Source of the DNA: Pseudomonas orientalis
GTDB lineage: Bacteria; Pseudomonadota; Gammaproteobacteria; Pseudomonadales; Pseudomonadaceae
NCBI RefSeq assembly: GCF_002934065.1
Contig: NZ_CP018049.1
Coordinates: 4,462,501-4,526,500, forward strand
Direction of reading: 5' to 3'
DNA: 64,000 nucleotides
Notes under the pieces: model-generated
What the model was told of the DNA's origin: nothing
Databases searched by the model: none
Seen by the model: the letters and a program-made list of their open reading frames with translations, nothing else
Translations under genes and position numbers: made by a program
Part shown: one piece after another, positions 34,699 through 43,622 of the stretch
Layout: each line of letters opens with the position of its first letter
Numbering within the stretch: the first letter of the stretch is position 1

Positions 34699-35229
34699 CT
34701 AAACGTTTGGGTCACGCTTTAACTGCGCCAATACACTGAACGGGTTGGACCGCGTTACCTCGTCCTCGCTCGGTTCGGGCTCGTCATCGAGGCCCGCCGG
34801 CTGCTGGCATTCTTCCGGATGATGAGCAGGCACAATGGGCAAGGCGAGCAAAAGCTCCTCCTCGATCAGTGCATGCAGATCCAAAGGATCTTCGCCCAGT
34901 TCCAGCACGTCATAACCTTTCGGCAACGACTGGGTATTCGCACCCTCCTTCACCACGGCATAACTGCATTCGCTGTGGATCGGCAGGGTGACCAGCTCAA
35001 GACAACGCTGGCAAACCATTTTGACTTCGGTGTCGATAAGGCTGTGAATTACCACAGATTTACGTTCATCTCGTTCAAAAACGAATTTGGCCTGGACCGC
35101 ACCGACAGTGTCGGAAAGCGAGTCGCAGAGTCTCTCCAAATCGGCCAGCGGCAATTCACCTTGAAGGGAAGTGCCACGATCAGCCAATTTGCGCGGGTCA
35201 ACGTGAGGTGGAATCGGGTCATTCAACAT
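34699..35229 (-). CDS. yceD: YceD / DUF177 family protein
   Basis: The product has 176 aa from ATG 35229 (MLNDPIPPHVDPRKLADRGT). The DUF177 motif is VVIHSLIDTEVKMVCQRCLE, with the two cysteines CQRC. An acidic C-terminal region follows. In E. coli YceD is linked to 23S rRNA maturation. A consensus promoter ends only 9 bases ahead of this ATG, so the mRNA may be leaderless. Confidence 0.92.
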   Translation of the reverse strand: MLNDPIPPHVDPRKLADRGTSLQGELPLADLERLCDSLSDTVGAVQAKFVFERDERKSVVIHSLIDTEVKMVCQRCLELVTLPIHSECSYAVVKEGANTQSLPKGYDVLELGEDPLDLHALIEEELLLALPIVPAHHPEECQQPAGLDDEPEPSEDEVTRSNPFSVLAQLKRDPNV

Positions 35230-35238
35230 AGGCGCAGC

Positions 35239-35266
35239 ATTATAGGGATGCACCCGGCCATGTCAA
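35239..35266 (-). promoter_or_regulatory. Full-consensus sigma-70 promoter of yceD-rpmF-plsX
   Basis: On the minus strand TTGACA (35261-35266), 16 bases, then TATAAT (35239-35244) match both consensus hexamers exactly. The -10 ends 9 bases before the yceD ATG. Confidence 0.8.
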
Positions 35267-35334
35267 AGGAAATTCAGCCCTGTGCGTCAGCCGGTCACGC
35301 CGCTAGAATCTGCGGCTGTCTTGAGGAGACGTAT

Positions 35335-35913
35335 ATGCTGCCTTTATTACTCGCGTCCAGCTCGGTTTATCGTCGGGAATTGCTGAGCCGCCTGCACTTG
35401 CCGTTCACCTGCAGCTCGCCGGATATCGATGAAAGCCATCGCCCGGGTGAGTCAGCCCTTGAGCTGGTAAAGCGCCTGGCCGAACAGAAAGCGCGCGCCC
35501 TCGCCGCCAGCCATCCCGGGCATTTGATCATTGGCTCTGATCAGGTAGCGGCACTGGAAGGCCGGATCATCGGCAAGCCCCACACCTTTGAAAATGCCCG
35601 CGAGCAATTGTTGGCGGCCAGCGGCAAGCGTGTGAGCTTTCTTACAGGCCTGGCACTGCTCAACAGCGAGACGGGGCACTGCCAGGTCGACTGCGTACCG
35701 TTTACCGTGCAGATGCGTGAACTGGACGCGGAGCGCATCGAGCGCTACCTGCGGATCGAGCAACCCTATGACTGCGCGGGCAGCTTCAAGGCCGAAGGGC
35801 TGGGTGTGAGCCTGTTCCAGAGCACTGACGGCCCGGATGCCACCAGCCTTGTTGGCCTGCCACTGATTCGACTGGTGGACATGCTGCTGACCGAAGGCGT
35901 ACTAATTCCTTGA
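35335..35913 (+). CDS. yceF: Maf-like 7-methyl-GTP pyrophosphatase (YceF)
   Basis: The product has 192 aa. Maf features: LLASSSVYRRELLSRL, SPDIDESHRPGESALEL, LIIGSDQVAALEGRIIGKPH and CAGSFKAEGLGVSLF. It hydrolyses the pyrophosphate bond of modified nucleotides; the divergent position next to yceD fits the YceF (m7GTP) branch. GAGGAG lies just ahead of ATG 35335. Annotations starting further upstream would run into the yceD promoter. Confidence 0.92.
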   Translation: MLPLLLASSSVYRRELLSRLHLPFTCSSPDIDESHRPGESALELVKRLAEQKARALAASHPGHLIIGSDQVAALEGRIIGKPHTFENAREQLLAASGKRVSFLTGLALLNSETGHCQVDCVPFTVQMRELDAERIERYLRIEQPYDCAGSFKAEGLGVSLFQSTDGPDATSLVGLPLIRLVDMLLTEGVLIP

Positions 35914-35926
35914 GTACACACCGACC

Positions 35927-36022
35927 AAATGTGGGAGGGGGCTTGCCCCCGATAGCGGTGGGTCAGCCAGCTTATCTAGCGCTGACACACCGTCATCGGG
36001 GGCAAGCCCCCTCCCACATTTT
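35927..36022. repeat. REPIN
   Basis: An inverted pair of class 1 REP cores lies between the convergent yceF and sppA genes. Confidence 0.92.
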
Positions 36023-36044
36023 GATCTGCAGCTGGCTTGGGATA

Positions 36045-37028
36045 TCAGCGCAGGCTCGGCCCTTGGAAGCCCATGTACAGGGCCAGCTTCTCGGCCACGC
36101 TGGCACCGAGCTTCTTGGAGAAGCGGTCAAACGGCGATTCCTCAACCGTGAAATCCACCAACTCCTTCTCGCCAACCACATCCCGCGCCACCGAACTGGC
36201 GCTGCCCAGGCCGTCGATCAAGCCCAGCGGCAGCGCCTGCTCGCCCGACCACACCAGCCCGGAGAACAGCTCCGGATGCTCCTTGTCCTTGAGCCGATCG
36301 CCACGCCCTTGCTTGACGCTGGCGATGAACTGGCGATGAGTAGTGTCGAGTACGCCCTGCCAGAACGCGGTCTCATCCGCCTTCTGCGGCTGGAACGGAT
36401 CGAGGAACGCCTTGTGCTCGCCCGAGGTGTAGGTGCGACGCTCCACGCCCAGCTTCTCCATGGTGCCGACAAACCCGTAACCGGCTGCCGTCACCCCGAT
36501 GGACCCCACCAGGCTGGCCTTGTCAGCGTAAATCTGGTCGGCGGCACTGGCGATGTAATAAGCGCCCGAAGCCCCCAGGTCGGAGATCACCGCATACAGC
36601 TTGGTGTCCGGATGTAGCGCGCGCAGGCGACGAATCTCGTCATACACATAGCCCGACTGCACAGGACTGCCGCCGGGGCTGTTGATACGCAGGATCACGC
36701 CCTTGACCTTGGGGTCTTCGAACGCCGCGCGCAGGCTGCTGACAATATTGTCGGCGCTGGCGGGCTCCTTGTCGGCGATCACCCCGCGCACCTCGATCAA
36801 GGCGGTGTACTGGCTGCCACGGGTGGCGCTCTTTTCCATGTCCATCAACGGGCTGAACAGCGCCAGTATGAGCAACAGGTAAGTGAAGGTCAGCAGCTTG
36901 AAGAAAATCCCCCAGCGGCGCGCGCGGCGTTGCTCCTGGACGCTGGCCAGGAGGGTTTTCTCCAGCAGCTTCCAGCTTTTGTCATCAGCGTTTTGCGCTT
37001 TTTCCGGCGCTTTCCACTCGTCACTCAT
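36045..37028 (-). CDS. sppA: Signal peptide peptidase SppA, short form (S49)
   Basis: The product has 327 aa. One membrane segment near residues 42-65 (FFKLLTFTYLLLILALFSPL) precedes an S49 serine protease domain: ILRINSPGGSPVQSGYVYDE, the Ser region SDLGASGAYYIASAADQIYA, DKASLVGSIGV and the lysine-bearing segment around YTSGEHKAFLDPF. This is the short, one-domain form that acts as an oligomer to clear signal peptides. It is the last gene of rluC-HAD-sppA. Confidence 0.93.
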   Translation of the reverse strand: MSDEWKAPEKAQNADDKSWKLLEKTLLASVQEQRRARRWGIFFKLLTFTYLLLILALFSPLMDMEKSATRGSQYTALIEVRGVIADKEPASADNIVSSLRAAFEDPKVKGVILRINSPGGSPVQSGYVYDEIRRLRALHPDTKLYAVISDLGASGAYYIASAADQIYADKASLVGSIGVTAAGYGFVGTMEKLGVERRTYTSGEHKAFLDPFQPQKADETAFWQGVLDTTHRQFIASVKQGRGDRLKDKEHPELFSGLVWSGEQALPLGLIDGLGSASSVARDVVGEKELVDFTVEESPFDRFSKKLGASVAEKLALYMGFQGPSLR

Positions 37029-37049
37029 GCCATCAACCCCAGCAAAGAC

Positions 37050-37712
37050 TTATCGAGCCCGGCTGAGCCAGGCCTGCAATTGAGAAAAATGATCGATCGT
37101 GACCCTGGGCTCGTATGGCTGCAGAGCATCCGCAGACTGGGCGCCGTAGCTGACCGCCACGCTGTCCATACCCGCATTGCGCGCCATCATCAGGTCGAAG
37201 GATGCATCGCCCACCATCAACGCCTGGCGCGGCGATACGCCGCAATGCGCCAGGATCTGCTCCAGCATCAGAGGGTGAGGTTTACTGGCAGTTTCATCCG
37301 CCGCACGGGTGATGTCGAAATAGTCTTCCCAGCCGTGCGCCTTGAGCACCCGATCCAGCCCGCGACGCGCCTTGCCTGTGGCGATGGCCAGGTGATAACC
37401 CTCGGCACGGAACGCCTCCAGCGACTGCACCACACCCTCAAACAGCGGCGAAGGCTCGGCCTCCAGTGCAATATAGTGCTCGGCGTAATGCTCGCGAAAA
37501 GCGATCAGCTCGGCGTCGGATATCTGCGGATACAGCGTGCGAATCGCTTCGGGCAAACCCAGGCCGATAATACCCTTGACTGCCAGGTCGCTGCACAACT
37601 CAAAGCCCGAGCGGTTCGAGGCGCTGTGCATCGACTCAACGATGCGGCCAATGGAATTGGCCAGGGTGCCGTCCCAGTCGAAAATCAGCAGCTTGTAATC
37701 ACGGTGCGACAC
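37050..37712 (-). CDS. HAD-superfamily hydrolase (PA2974-like phosphatase)
   Basis: The product has 220 aa. HAD motifs I-IV are present: FDWDGTLANSIGRIVES, IATGKARRGLD, ASKPHPLMLEQIL and VGDASFDLMMARNAGMDSVA. A helical cap lies between I and II. The phosphoglycolate phosphatase-like type is the best guess for substrate class. It overlaps the rluC stop by 14 bases and precedes sppA by 21 bases. Confidence 0.9.
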   Translation of the reverse strand: MSHRDYKLLIFDWDGTLANSIGRIVESMHSASNRSGFELCSDLAVKGIIGLGLPEAIRTLYPQISDAELIAFREHYAEHYIALEAEPSPLFEGVVQSLEAFRAEGYHLAIATGKARRGLDRVLKAHGWEDYFDITRAADETASKPHPLMLEQILAHCGVSPRQALMVGDASFDLMMARNAGMDSVAVSYGAQSADALQPYEPRVTIDHFSQLQAWLSRAR

Positions 37713-38658
37713 TCAAACGCTCCACGGTCTTGGCCCACATCTCATCGACCGGCGCCTGCAACTTCAGCTCGCCACCATCGGGCAGCGGCACGGTCAGCAT
37801 GTAGGCATGCAGGAACAGGCGCTTGCCGCCCAGGTCGCGGATCTCCCTGGAGAAATCCTCGTCGCCGTATTTGGTGTCACCGGCAATACAGTGACCGGCG
37901 TGCAGGGTGTGCACGCGAATCTGGTGGGTACGCCCGGTGACCGGCTTGGCCTCGACCAGCGTGGCGAAGTCGCCGAAGCGGCGCAGCACCTTGAACAGGG
38001 TCAGGGCCTCTTTGCCCTCCTCGTCCACTTCCACCATGCGTTCACCGGAGCGCAGGTTGCTCTTCTGCAACGGCGCACGCACGCTCTTGATCGAACTGGC
38101 CCAGTTGCCACGCACCAGCGCCATATAGCGCTTGTCCACACCGTCGCCACGCAGGGCGGTGTGCAGGTGGCGCAACATGCTGCGCTTCTTGGCGATCATC
38201 AACAGGCCGGACGTATCGCGGTCCAGGCGATGAACCAGCTCCAGCTCCTTGGCATCCGGGCGCAACTGGCGGAAGGCTTCGATCACGCCGAACGTCAGAC
38301 CGCTGCCGCCGTGAACGGCAATGCCGCAGGGTTTGTTGATCACGATGAGTTTGTTATCTTCGAACACGATCGACGCTTCCAGGCGCTGCAACAGGCCCTG
38401 GGCCAGCGGCACGGGCTCGTCGCGCTCAGGCACGCGCACCGGCGGCACACGGACGATATCGCCCGCCTGCAGCTTGTACTCGGGCTTGATCCGACCCTTG
38501 TTCACCCGCACTTCGCCTTTGCGCAAGATGCGGTAGATCAAGGTCTTGGGCACGCCTTTGAGCCTGGCCAGGAGAAAATTATCGATGCGTTGGCCGGCAT
38601 ATTCCGGCGAGACCTCGAGCAGCTGGACGCTGGGGGTCTGGGGGGCGGTAGTGGTCAT
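37699..38658 (-). CDS. rluC: 23S rRNA pseudouridine synthase RluC
   Basis: The product has 319 aa. An N-terminal S4 RNA-binding domain (QRIDNFLLARLKGVPKTLIY) is followed by the synthase domain with catalytic Asp in VHRLDRDTSGLLMIAKKR and GRTHQIRVHTLHAGHCIAGD. It isomerises uridines in 23S rRNA. It is divergent from rne, as in other gammaproteobacteria. Confidence 0.95.
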   Translation of the reverse strand: MTTTAPQTPSVQLLEVSPEYAGQRIDNFLLARLKGVPKTLIYRILRKGEVRVNKGRIKPEYKLQAGDIVRVPPVRVPERDEPVPLAQGLLQRLEASIVFEDNKLIVINKPCGIAVHGGSGLTFGVIEAFRQLRPDAKELELVHRLDRDTSGLLMIAKKRSMLRHLHTALRGDGVDKRYMALVRGNWASSIKSVRAPLQKSNLRSGERMVEVDEEGKEALTLFKVLRRFGDFATLVEAKPVTGRTHQIRVHTLHAGHCIAGDTKYGDEDFSREIRDLGGKRLFLHAYMLTVPLPDGGELKLQAPVDEMWAKTVERLSVAP

Positions 38659-38686
38659 GGCGGCGATGATAACAATTTTTTATGGA

Positions 38687-38715
38687 ATTGAAGCACTTAA
38701 TCATTGCTGCTATAG
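38687..38715 (+). promoter_or_regulatory. rne promoter
   Basis: TTGAAG (38687-38692) and TATAGT (38710-38715) with a 17-base spacer predict transcription from about 38722, giving a ~695-base leader before rne. Confidence 0.72.
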
Positions 38716-38721
38716 TCGCGA

Positions 38722-39416
38722 ACGCCGCCAAAAGCGGCCTGGACAGAGGACTTGCGGCAAACTGCCGGCCCTGACCATCGCAATTCATCAGGACGCGAGG
38801 CCGTCCTACGGGGCGTTCGCCACCCTGGAAGGCTTGAGATTGTAACAAGCGCAGGTGACATGAGGCCTGAAGCGAGTGCGGTACGCAGAGTGAATACTCG
38901 CGTCCTGCGCCGATATTTACGGCCAGTTCACAAAGTGCAGTCAGTCCCGAGCCAGACCATGGCGAATGCTTCGGAAACAACGCCTGTTAAGAGCTGAGTG
39001 AGAGCGCAATCGCCCACACCTAGTCTTGTTTAGCCATGAGCGTGGACTCCCCTTTGGAGAACACGGTAAATGCCAACCCGCTGCGGATTCTGCGCGCGGC
39101 AGCACCCGAATTATCAGGGATACGTGTAGGGTGGAGATGCACAACCGTCGGACCGTGTAGCACTAGGCTTATATTTAGACGCTTCATCTCGTCCACAGTC
39201 GCCGGTTGATTCCTCCTCCTGACCTTAGCTTTTGTTGAAGTGGTGCCTTTGTCACCACCGCTAACAAGCAGGACGCGTCCGTCGCGATACCCGCCCAATT
39301 GGCAGGTTTTGCTGGACACTGGAGTGGCCAACCACTCTTGACGCACCTGACACCGACCGTGAGAAGTCGTGTGTGCCGAACGCCGTTTCCGGCAGCCCGG
39401 AAACCGACGGTACAAC
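38722..39416 (+). promoter_or_regulatory. rne 5' leader, position of the rne-II RNA motif
   Basis: The 758 bases between rluC and rne hold no credible gene. Long 5' leaders control RNase E autoregulation in enterobacteria, and the rne-II structured RNA was described upstream of rne in Pseudomonadaceae. Several G/C-rich inverted segments are visible, for example GGACGCGAGGCCGTCC near 38790-38805. The exact boundaries of the conserved structure cannot be set by eye. Confidence 0.7.
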
Positions 39417-42400
39417 ATGAAAAGAATGCTGATTAACGCAACTCAACCCGAAGAGTTGCGTGTTGCGCTGGTAGATGGCCAACGCCTCTACGACCTGGAT
39501 ATCGAATCCGGTGCACGCGAGCAAAAGAAGGCCAATATCTATAAAGGCCGTATTACTCGCATCGAACCAAGCCTTGAGGCTGCCTTTGTCGATTTCGGCT
39601 CCGAGCGCCACGGCTTCCTGCCCCTCAAGGAAATCTCCCGCGAGTACTTCAAGAAAGCCCCTGAAGGCCGCGTGAACATCAAGGACGTCCTGAGCGAAGG
39701 CCAGGAAGTCATCGTCCAGGTCGAAAAAGAAGAACGTGGCAACAAGGGCGCTGCCCTGACCACCTTCATCAGCCTCGCTGGCCGCTACCTGGTGCTGATG
39801 CCGAACAACCCGCGTGCCGGTGGCATCTCCCGCCGCATCGAAGGCGAAGAGCGCAACGAACTGCGTGAAGCGCTGAACGGCCTGATCGCCCCTGCCGACA
39901 TGGGCCTGATCGTGCGCACTGCCGGCCTGGGCCGCAGCAGCGAAGAAATGCAGTGGGACCTCGACTACCTGCTGCAACTGTGGACCGCCATCAAAGAAGC
40001 CTCGCTGGATCGTTCCGCGCCGTTCCTGATCTACCAGGAAAGCAACGTGATCATCCGCGCCATCCGCGATTACCTGCGCCAGGACATCGGCGAAGTGCTG
40101 ATCGACAGCGTTGAAGCCCAGGACGAAGCCCTGACCTTCATCCGCCAGGTGATGCCGCAGTACGCCAGCAAGATCAAGCTGTACGAAGACAGCGTTCCGC
40201 TGTTCAACCGTTTCCAGATCGAAAGCCAGATCGAGACCGCCTTCCAGCGTGTGGTCGAACTGCCTTCCGGCGGCTCCATCGTGATCGACCCGACCGAAGC
40301 CCTGGTGTCCATCGACATCAACTCGGCGCGCGCCACGAAGGGTAGCGACATCGAAGAGACCGCCCTGCAGACCAACCTGGAAGCGGCTGAAGAAATCGCC
40401 CGCCAGCTGCGCCTGCGTGACATCGGCGGCCTGATCGTGATCGACTTCATCGACATGACCCCGGCCAAGAACCAGCGCGCCGTGGAAGAGAAAGTCCGCG
40501 AATGCCTGGAAGCCGACCGCGCCCGCGTACAAGTGGGCCGTATCTCGCGCTTCGGCCTGCTGGAAATGTCCCGTCAGCGCCTGCGTCCATCCCTGGGCGA
40601 GAGCAGCGGCATCGTCTGCCCGCGTTGCAACGGCACCGGCATCATCCGTGACGTTGAGTCGCTGTCCCTGGCGATCCTGCGCCTGATCGAAGAAGAAGCC
40701 CTGAAAGACCGCACCGCCGAAGTCCGCGCACAAGTGCCGATTCCGGTTGCCGCGTTCCTGCTCAACGAAAAACGCAACTCGATCACCAAGATCGAACTGC
40801 GCACCCGCGCCCGTATCGTCATCCTGCCGAACGATCACCTCGAGACGCCGCACTTCGAAGTGCAGCGCCTGCGTGATGACAGCCCGGAAGCCCACAGCGG
40901 CCAGTCCAGCTACGAAATCGCCGCAGCGGCCGCCGAAGTGGAAGAAGTCCAGCCAGCCGCTGCGACTCGCACCCTGGTCCGCCAGGAAGCCGCCGTGAAA
41001 ACCGCACCGGCCCGCGCCAATGCACCGGTACCGGCCGAAGCTGCCGCTCCGGTTGCCGCGCCGGCCGCCATGCCTGAGCCAAGCCTGTTCAAAGGGTTGG
41101 TGAAGTCGCTGGTCAGCCTGTTCGCCACCAAGGAAGAGCCCGCCGCTCCGGTTGTGGTTGAAAAAGCCGCCACCGAACGCCCTGCGCGTAACGAAGAGCG
41201 TCGCAATGGTCGTCAGCAGAGCCGTAACCGCAACGGTCGTCGCGATGAAGAGCGCAAGCCGCGCGAAGAACGAGCCCCGCGTGAAGAGCGCGCGCCACGT
41301 GAAGAGCGTGCCCCTCGCGAAGCCCGTGAAGAAACCCCGACCGTAGCCCGCGAAGAACGCGCACCACGCGAGGAACGTGCGCGCACCCCGCGCGCCCCAC
41401 GTGAAGATCGCAAGCCGCGTGGCGAGCGTGAAGAGCGTGTACGTGAGCTGCGCGAGCCTCTGGACGCAGCGCCTGCCGTCGCCGCTGCCGCTGCTACTGC
41501 CACTGCCACCGAAGAACGCCCGGCTCGCCAGCCGCGTGAAGAGCGCGCGCCACGTGAGGAACGTCAACCACGCGCCCCGCGTGAAGAGCGTCAACCACGC
41601 GCCGAACAGGCCGCTGCCGCCAGTGAAGAAGAAGTGCTGACCGGCGAAGAGCAACTGCAGGAAGAGGGCCAGGACAACGCCGAAGGCGATCGCCCACGCC
41701 GTCGCTCCCGTGGTCAGCGTCGTCGCAGCAACCGTCGTGAGCGTCAGCGTGATGCCAACGGCAACGTGATCGAAGGCTCGGAAGAAACCAGCGAGAATGC
41801 AGAAGCTGCCAACAACAAACCTACCGGTGCCGACCTGGCTGCCGGCCTGGCCGTTACCGCTGCCGTTGCCAGCTCGGTCATCAGCGCCCCAGCTGAAGCC
41901 CAGGCTCACGAACAGGCCGAGCGCGCCACCGCAGCCGTCGAAGAGACCGCCGCGGTAGAAGCGCCCGTTGCCGAGACGCCGTTGGTTGAAGCACCGGTGG
42001 TTGAAGCTACTACCCCAATCGAAACCCCAGTGGTTCCGGAAGTGGAAGTGGCACCGGTTCGCGACGCTCAACCTGTGACCGAAGTGGTTGCCGTTGAAGT
42101 CGCCCCGGTCGTCGAGCCTGAGCCAGTGGTTGAAGCCGTTGTTGAAGCACCGGTTGTCGAAGAAGCTGCCCCGGCCGTGCGTGAAGTTCGCGAAGAGCAG
42201 ACCGCCTTCCAATGGACTGCCGAACCTGCCACTCCGGTTGACGCGCCCGCTCCTGCCCCCGTGGTAGAAGAGGCTCCGGCTCCGGTTGCTGATGTCGCAG
42301 TGTCCGAGCCGACCCCGGAGGTCGAGACTGCCCCCGTGGCTGAGCCCGCTCCAGTCGTTGAGCCTGCACCCGTGGTTGAAGCGCCGGTAGTGGCTGAAGT

Positions 42401-42575
42401 CGCTGCTCCGGTGGTTGAAGCTGCACCGGCAAGCGCCCTGACTGAAAACGGCCGTGCGCCGAACGATCCACGTGAAGTGCGTCGTCGTCGCAAGGAAGCC
42501 GAGGCTGCCGCTGCTGCTGCAGCGTTAGAGCACAAGGCCCAGGAAGAAGAGCACGAGCCTAAACCACTCGCCTGA
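39417..42575 (+). CDS. rne: Ribonuclease E
   Basis: The product has 1052 aa from ATG 39417 (MKRMLINATQPEELRVALVD). The N-terminal catalytic half has the S1 domain (KANIYKGRITRIEPSLEAAF), DNase I-like core with IDINSARATKG and VIDFIDMTP, and the zinc link CPRCNGTGII. The C-terminal ~520 residues are disordered: an Arg/Glu-rich block of PREERA-type repeats (about 41260-41600) and then Pro/Val/Glu/Ala repeats, the RNA-binding and degradosome scaffold. The terminus is RRRRKEAEAAAAAAALEHKA-like. An intrinsic terminator follows. Confidence 0.97.
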   Translation: MKRMLINATQPEELRVALVDGQRLYDLDIESGAREQKKANIYKGRITRIEPSLEAAFVDFGSERHGFLPLKEISREYFKKAPEGRVNIKDVLSEGQEVIVQVEKEERGNKGAALTTFISLAGRYLVLMPNNPRAGGISRRIEGEERNELREALNGLIAPADMGLIVRTAGLGRSSEEMQWDLDYLLQLWTAIKEASLDRSAPFLIYQESNVIIRAIRDYLRQDIGEVLIDSVEAQDEALTFIRQVMPQYASKIKLYEDSVPLFNRFQIESQIETAFQRVVELPSGGSIVIDPTEALVSIDINSARATKGSDIEETALQTNLEAAEEIARQLRLRDIGGLIVIDFIDMTPAKNQRAVEEKVRECLEADRARVQVGRISRFGLLEMSRQRLRPSLGESSGIVCPRCNGTGIIRDVESLSLAILRLIEEEALKDRTAEVRAQVPIPVAAFLLNEKRNSITKIELRTRARIVILPNDHLETPHFEVQRLRDDSPEAHSGQSSYEIAAAAAEVEEVQPAAATRTLVRQEAAVKTAPARANAPVPAEAAAPVAAPAAMPEPSLFKGLVKSLVSLFATKEEPAAPVVVEKAATERPARNEERRNGRQQSRNRNGRRDEERKPREERAPREERAPREERAPREAREETPTVAREERAPREERARTPRAPREDRKPRGEREERVRELREPLDAAPAVAAAAATATATEERPARQPREERAPREERQPRAPREERQPRAEQAAAASEEEVLTGEEQLQEEGQDNAEGDRPRRRSRGQRRRSNRRERQRDANGNVIEGSEETSENAEAANNKPTGADLAAGLAVTAAVASSVISAPAEAQAHEQAERATAAVEETAAVEAPVAETPLVEAPVVEATTPIETPVVPEVEVAPVRDAQPVTEVVAVEVAPVVEPEPVVEAVVEAPVVEEAAPAVREVREEQTAFQWTAEPATPVDAPAPAPVVEEAPAPVADVAVSEPTPEVETAPVAEPAPVVEPAPVVEAPVVAEVAAPVVEAAPASALTENGRAPNDPREVRRRRKEAEAAAAAAALEHKAQEEEHEPKPLA

Positions 42576-42589
42576 TTCCATCAGCCATT

Positions 42590-42626
42590 AAAAAGCCCCG
42601 CCTGAGTGATCAGGCGGGGCTTTTTA
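42590..42626 (+). terminator. rne terminator
   Basis: AAAGCCCCGCCTGA and TCAGGCGGGGCTTT pair perfectly (14 bp, loop GTGA) and end in TTTTT. Confidence 0.95.
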
Positions 42627-42673
42627 TTCAAATCGAAAAAAGGAAAAACTGAATGATCACATTCGATGTGCAC

Positions 42674-42901
42674 TCACCATCCCATGCCTCCCGACATCTT
42701 ATCGTAACGATTTGACGCTTGTTCAAGGAGTCGTTGCCCAGAACTGAGCGGCATCATAGGCCTGCTTTTTTCCGAAGAGTGCCCTTGAGTTTTCGATTCT
42801 TCCTTGACTTCGGGTTTTGAATTATTCGACGTGCTGGAAGCAGACGTGGACTGAGTCGCTGGAGGGATGAAGGGCTGTGAAGAGCCTGGACTGACTTTCA
42901 T
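42674..42901 (-). CDS. Small Ser/Thr/Pro-rich protein of unknown function
   Basis: The product has 75 aa from ATG 42901, with GGAGTAATAGCC ahead. The first 35 residues (MKVSPGSSQPFIPPATQSTS) are rich in Ser, Thr and Pro with no signal peptide. A charged middle and a helical end (SSGQRLLEQASNRYDKMSGG) follow. The DNA is visibly AT-richer than its neighbours. I do not recognise a family. The N-terminal composition is like that of type III secreted proteins, which is only suggestive. Confidence 0.6.
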   Translation of the reverse strand: MKVSPGSSQPFIPPATQSTSASSTSNNSKPEVKEESKTQGHSSEKSRPMMPLSSGQRLLEQASNRYDKMSGGMGW

Positions 42902-43025
42902 GGCTATTACTCCGTGCTTGCAATTAAAGAGCTCTGGAGCCTTACTCCAGAGGCCCTTATTTAAGTGCGAGCCCCTGCATTGCAACCATCAGACCGCATG
43001 CAATTGAGTATCGGAAGACGCCACC

Positions 43026-43622
43026 TCACCTCGTAGGCACACGTACCTGCTCCCATTGCAGGCCAGTCGGCACATCAACATCCCACAACACACCGGGGTC
43101 TATCACATTCACCGGCGTAACCTGAAAAGCAGCGAATAAAGGCCTGGCTCCGCCATCCCCGGACAATTCCATCAGTGCTTGAGCGCACCCCCTTCCGAAG
43201 GCCACAGGATGCCCATACTTTTCCGTATGGACGGGCACCCGGATGGTATCGACGGTCAGTCCGGCGACCACGCTTTCAATCGTGGAGGTCAGAATGAATG
43301 GCATATCTCCCAGCACTATCAACCAACCCTCAGCGTCGCTACTGGCCGCAACGGCTTGCGCGATGCTGTCAGCCATGCCTGTGGAGCTCAGTGTCAGCAC
43401 CTGGCAACCACGTGTTTGTCCGAGACGTATGATTTCAGCCTGGTCATACGCGGTTACCACCAAGCGCCTGCCCACACTGGGGGGCAAGTTGACCAGCACG
43501 TGGTCGAGCACCGAGCGCGTCACCCCGTCACGGCCCACGCAAGAGGCCAACAGTTTGTCCTGTCCCGTCACGGCACGAAAACGACTGCTGCGCCCCGCTG
43601 CCAGGATAATTGCGGCGATCAA
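43026..43622 (-). CDS. MobA/MocA-like nucleotidyltransferase
   Basis: The product has 198 aa. The NTP-transferase motifs are AAIILAAGRSSRFRAVTGQD, WLIVLGDMPFI and YGHPVAFGRGC. It belongs to the group that makes cytosine- or guanine-dinucleotide molybdenum cofactor for xanthine-oxidase family enzymes. The first gene of the pair, xdhC-like, overlaps it by 4 bases. Confidence 0.88.
   Translation of the reverse strand: MIAAIILAAGRSSRFRAVTGQDKLLASCVGRDGVTRSVLDHVLVNLPPSVGRRLVVTAYDQAEIIRLGQTRGCQVLTLSSTGMADSIAQAVAASSDAEGWLIVLGDMPFILTSTIESVVAGLTVDTIRVPVHTEKYGHPVAFGRGCAQALMELSGDGGARPLFAAFQVTPVNVIDPGVLWDVDVPTGLQWEQVRVPTR

Noticed and set aside
39261..42212. 983-codon open frame on the minus strand opposite rne
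   Set aside because: It is the mirror of the high-GC, repeat-rich rne frame, has low-complexity Gly/Phe/Arg composition and no family resemblance, and it lacks its own control signals.
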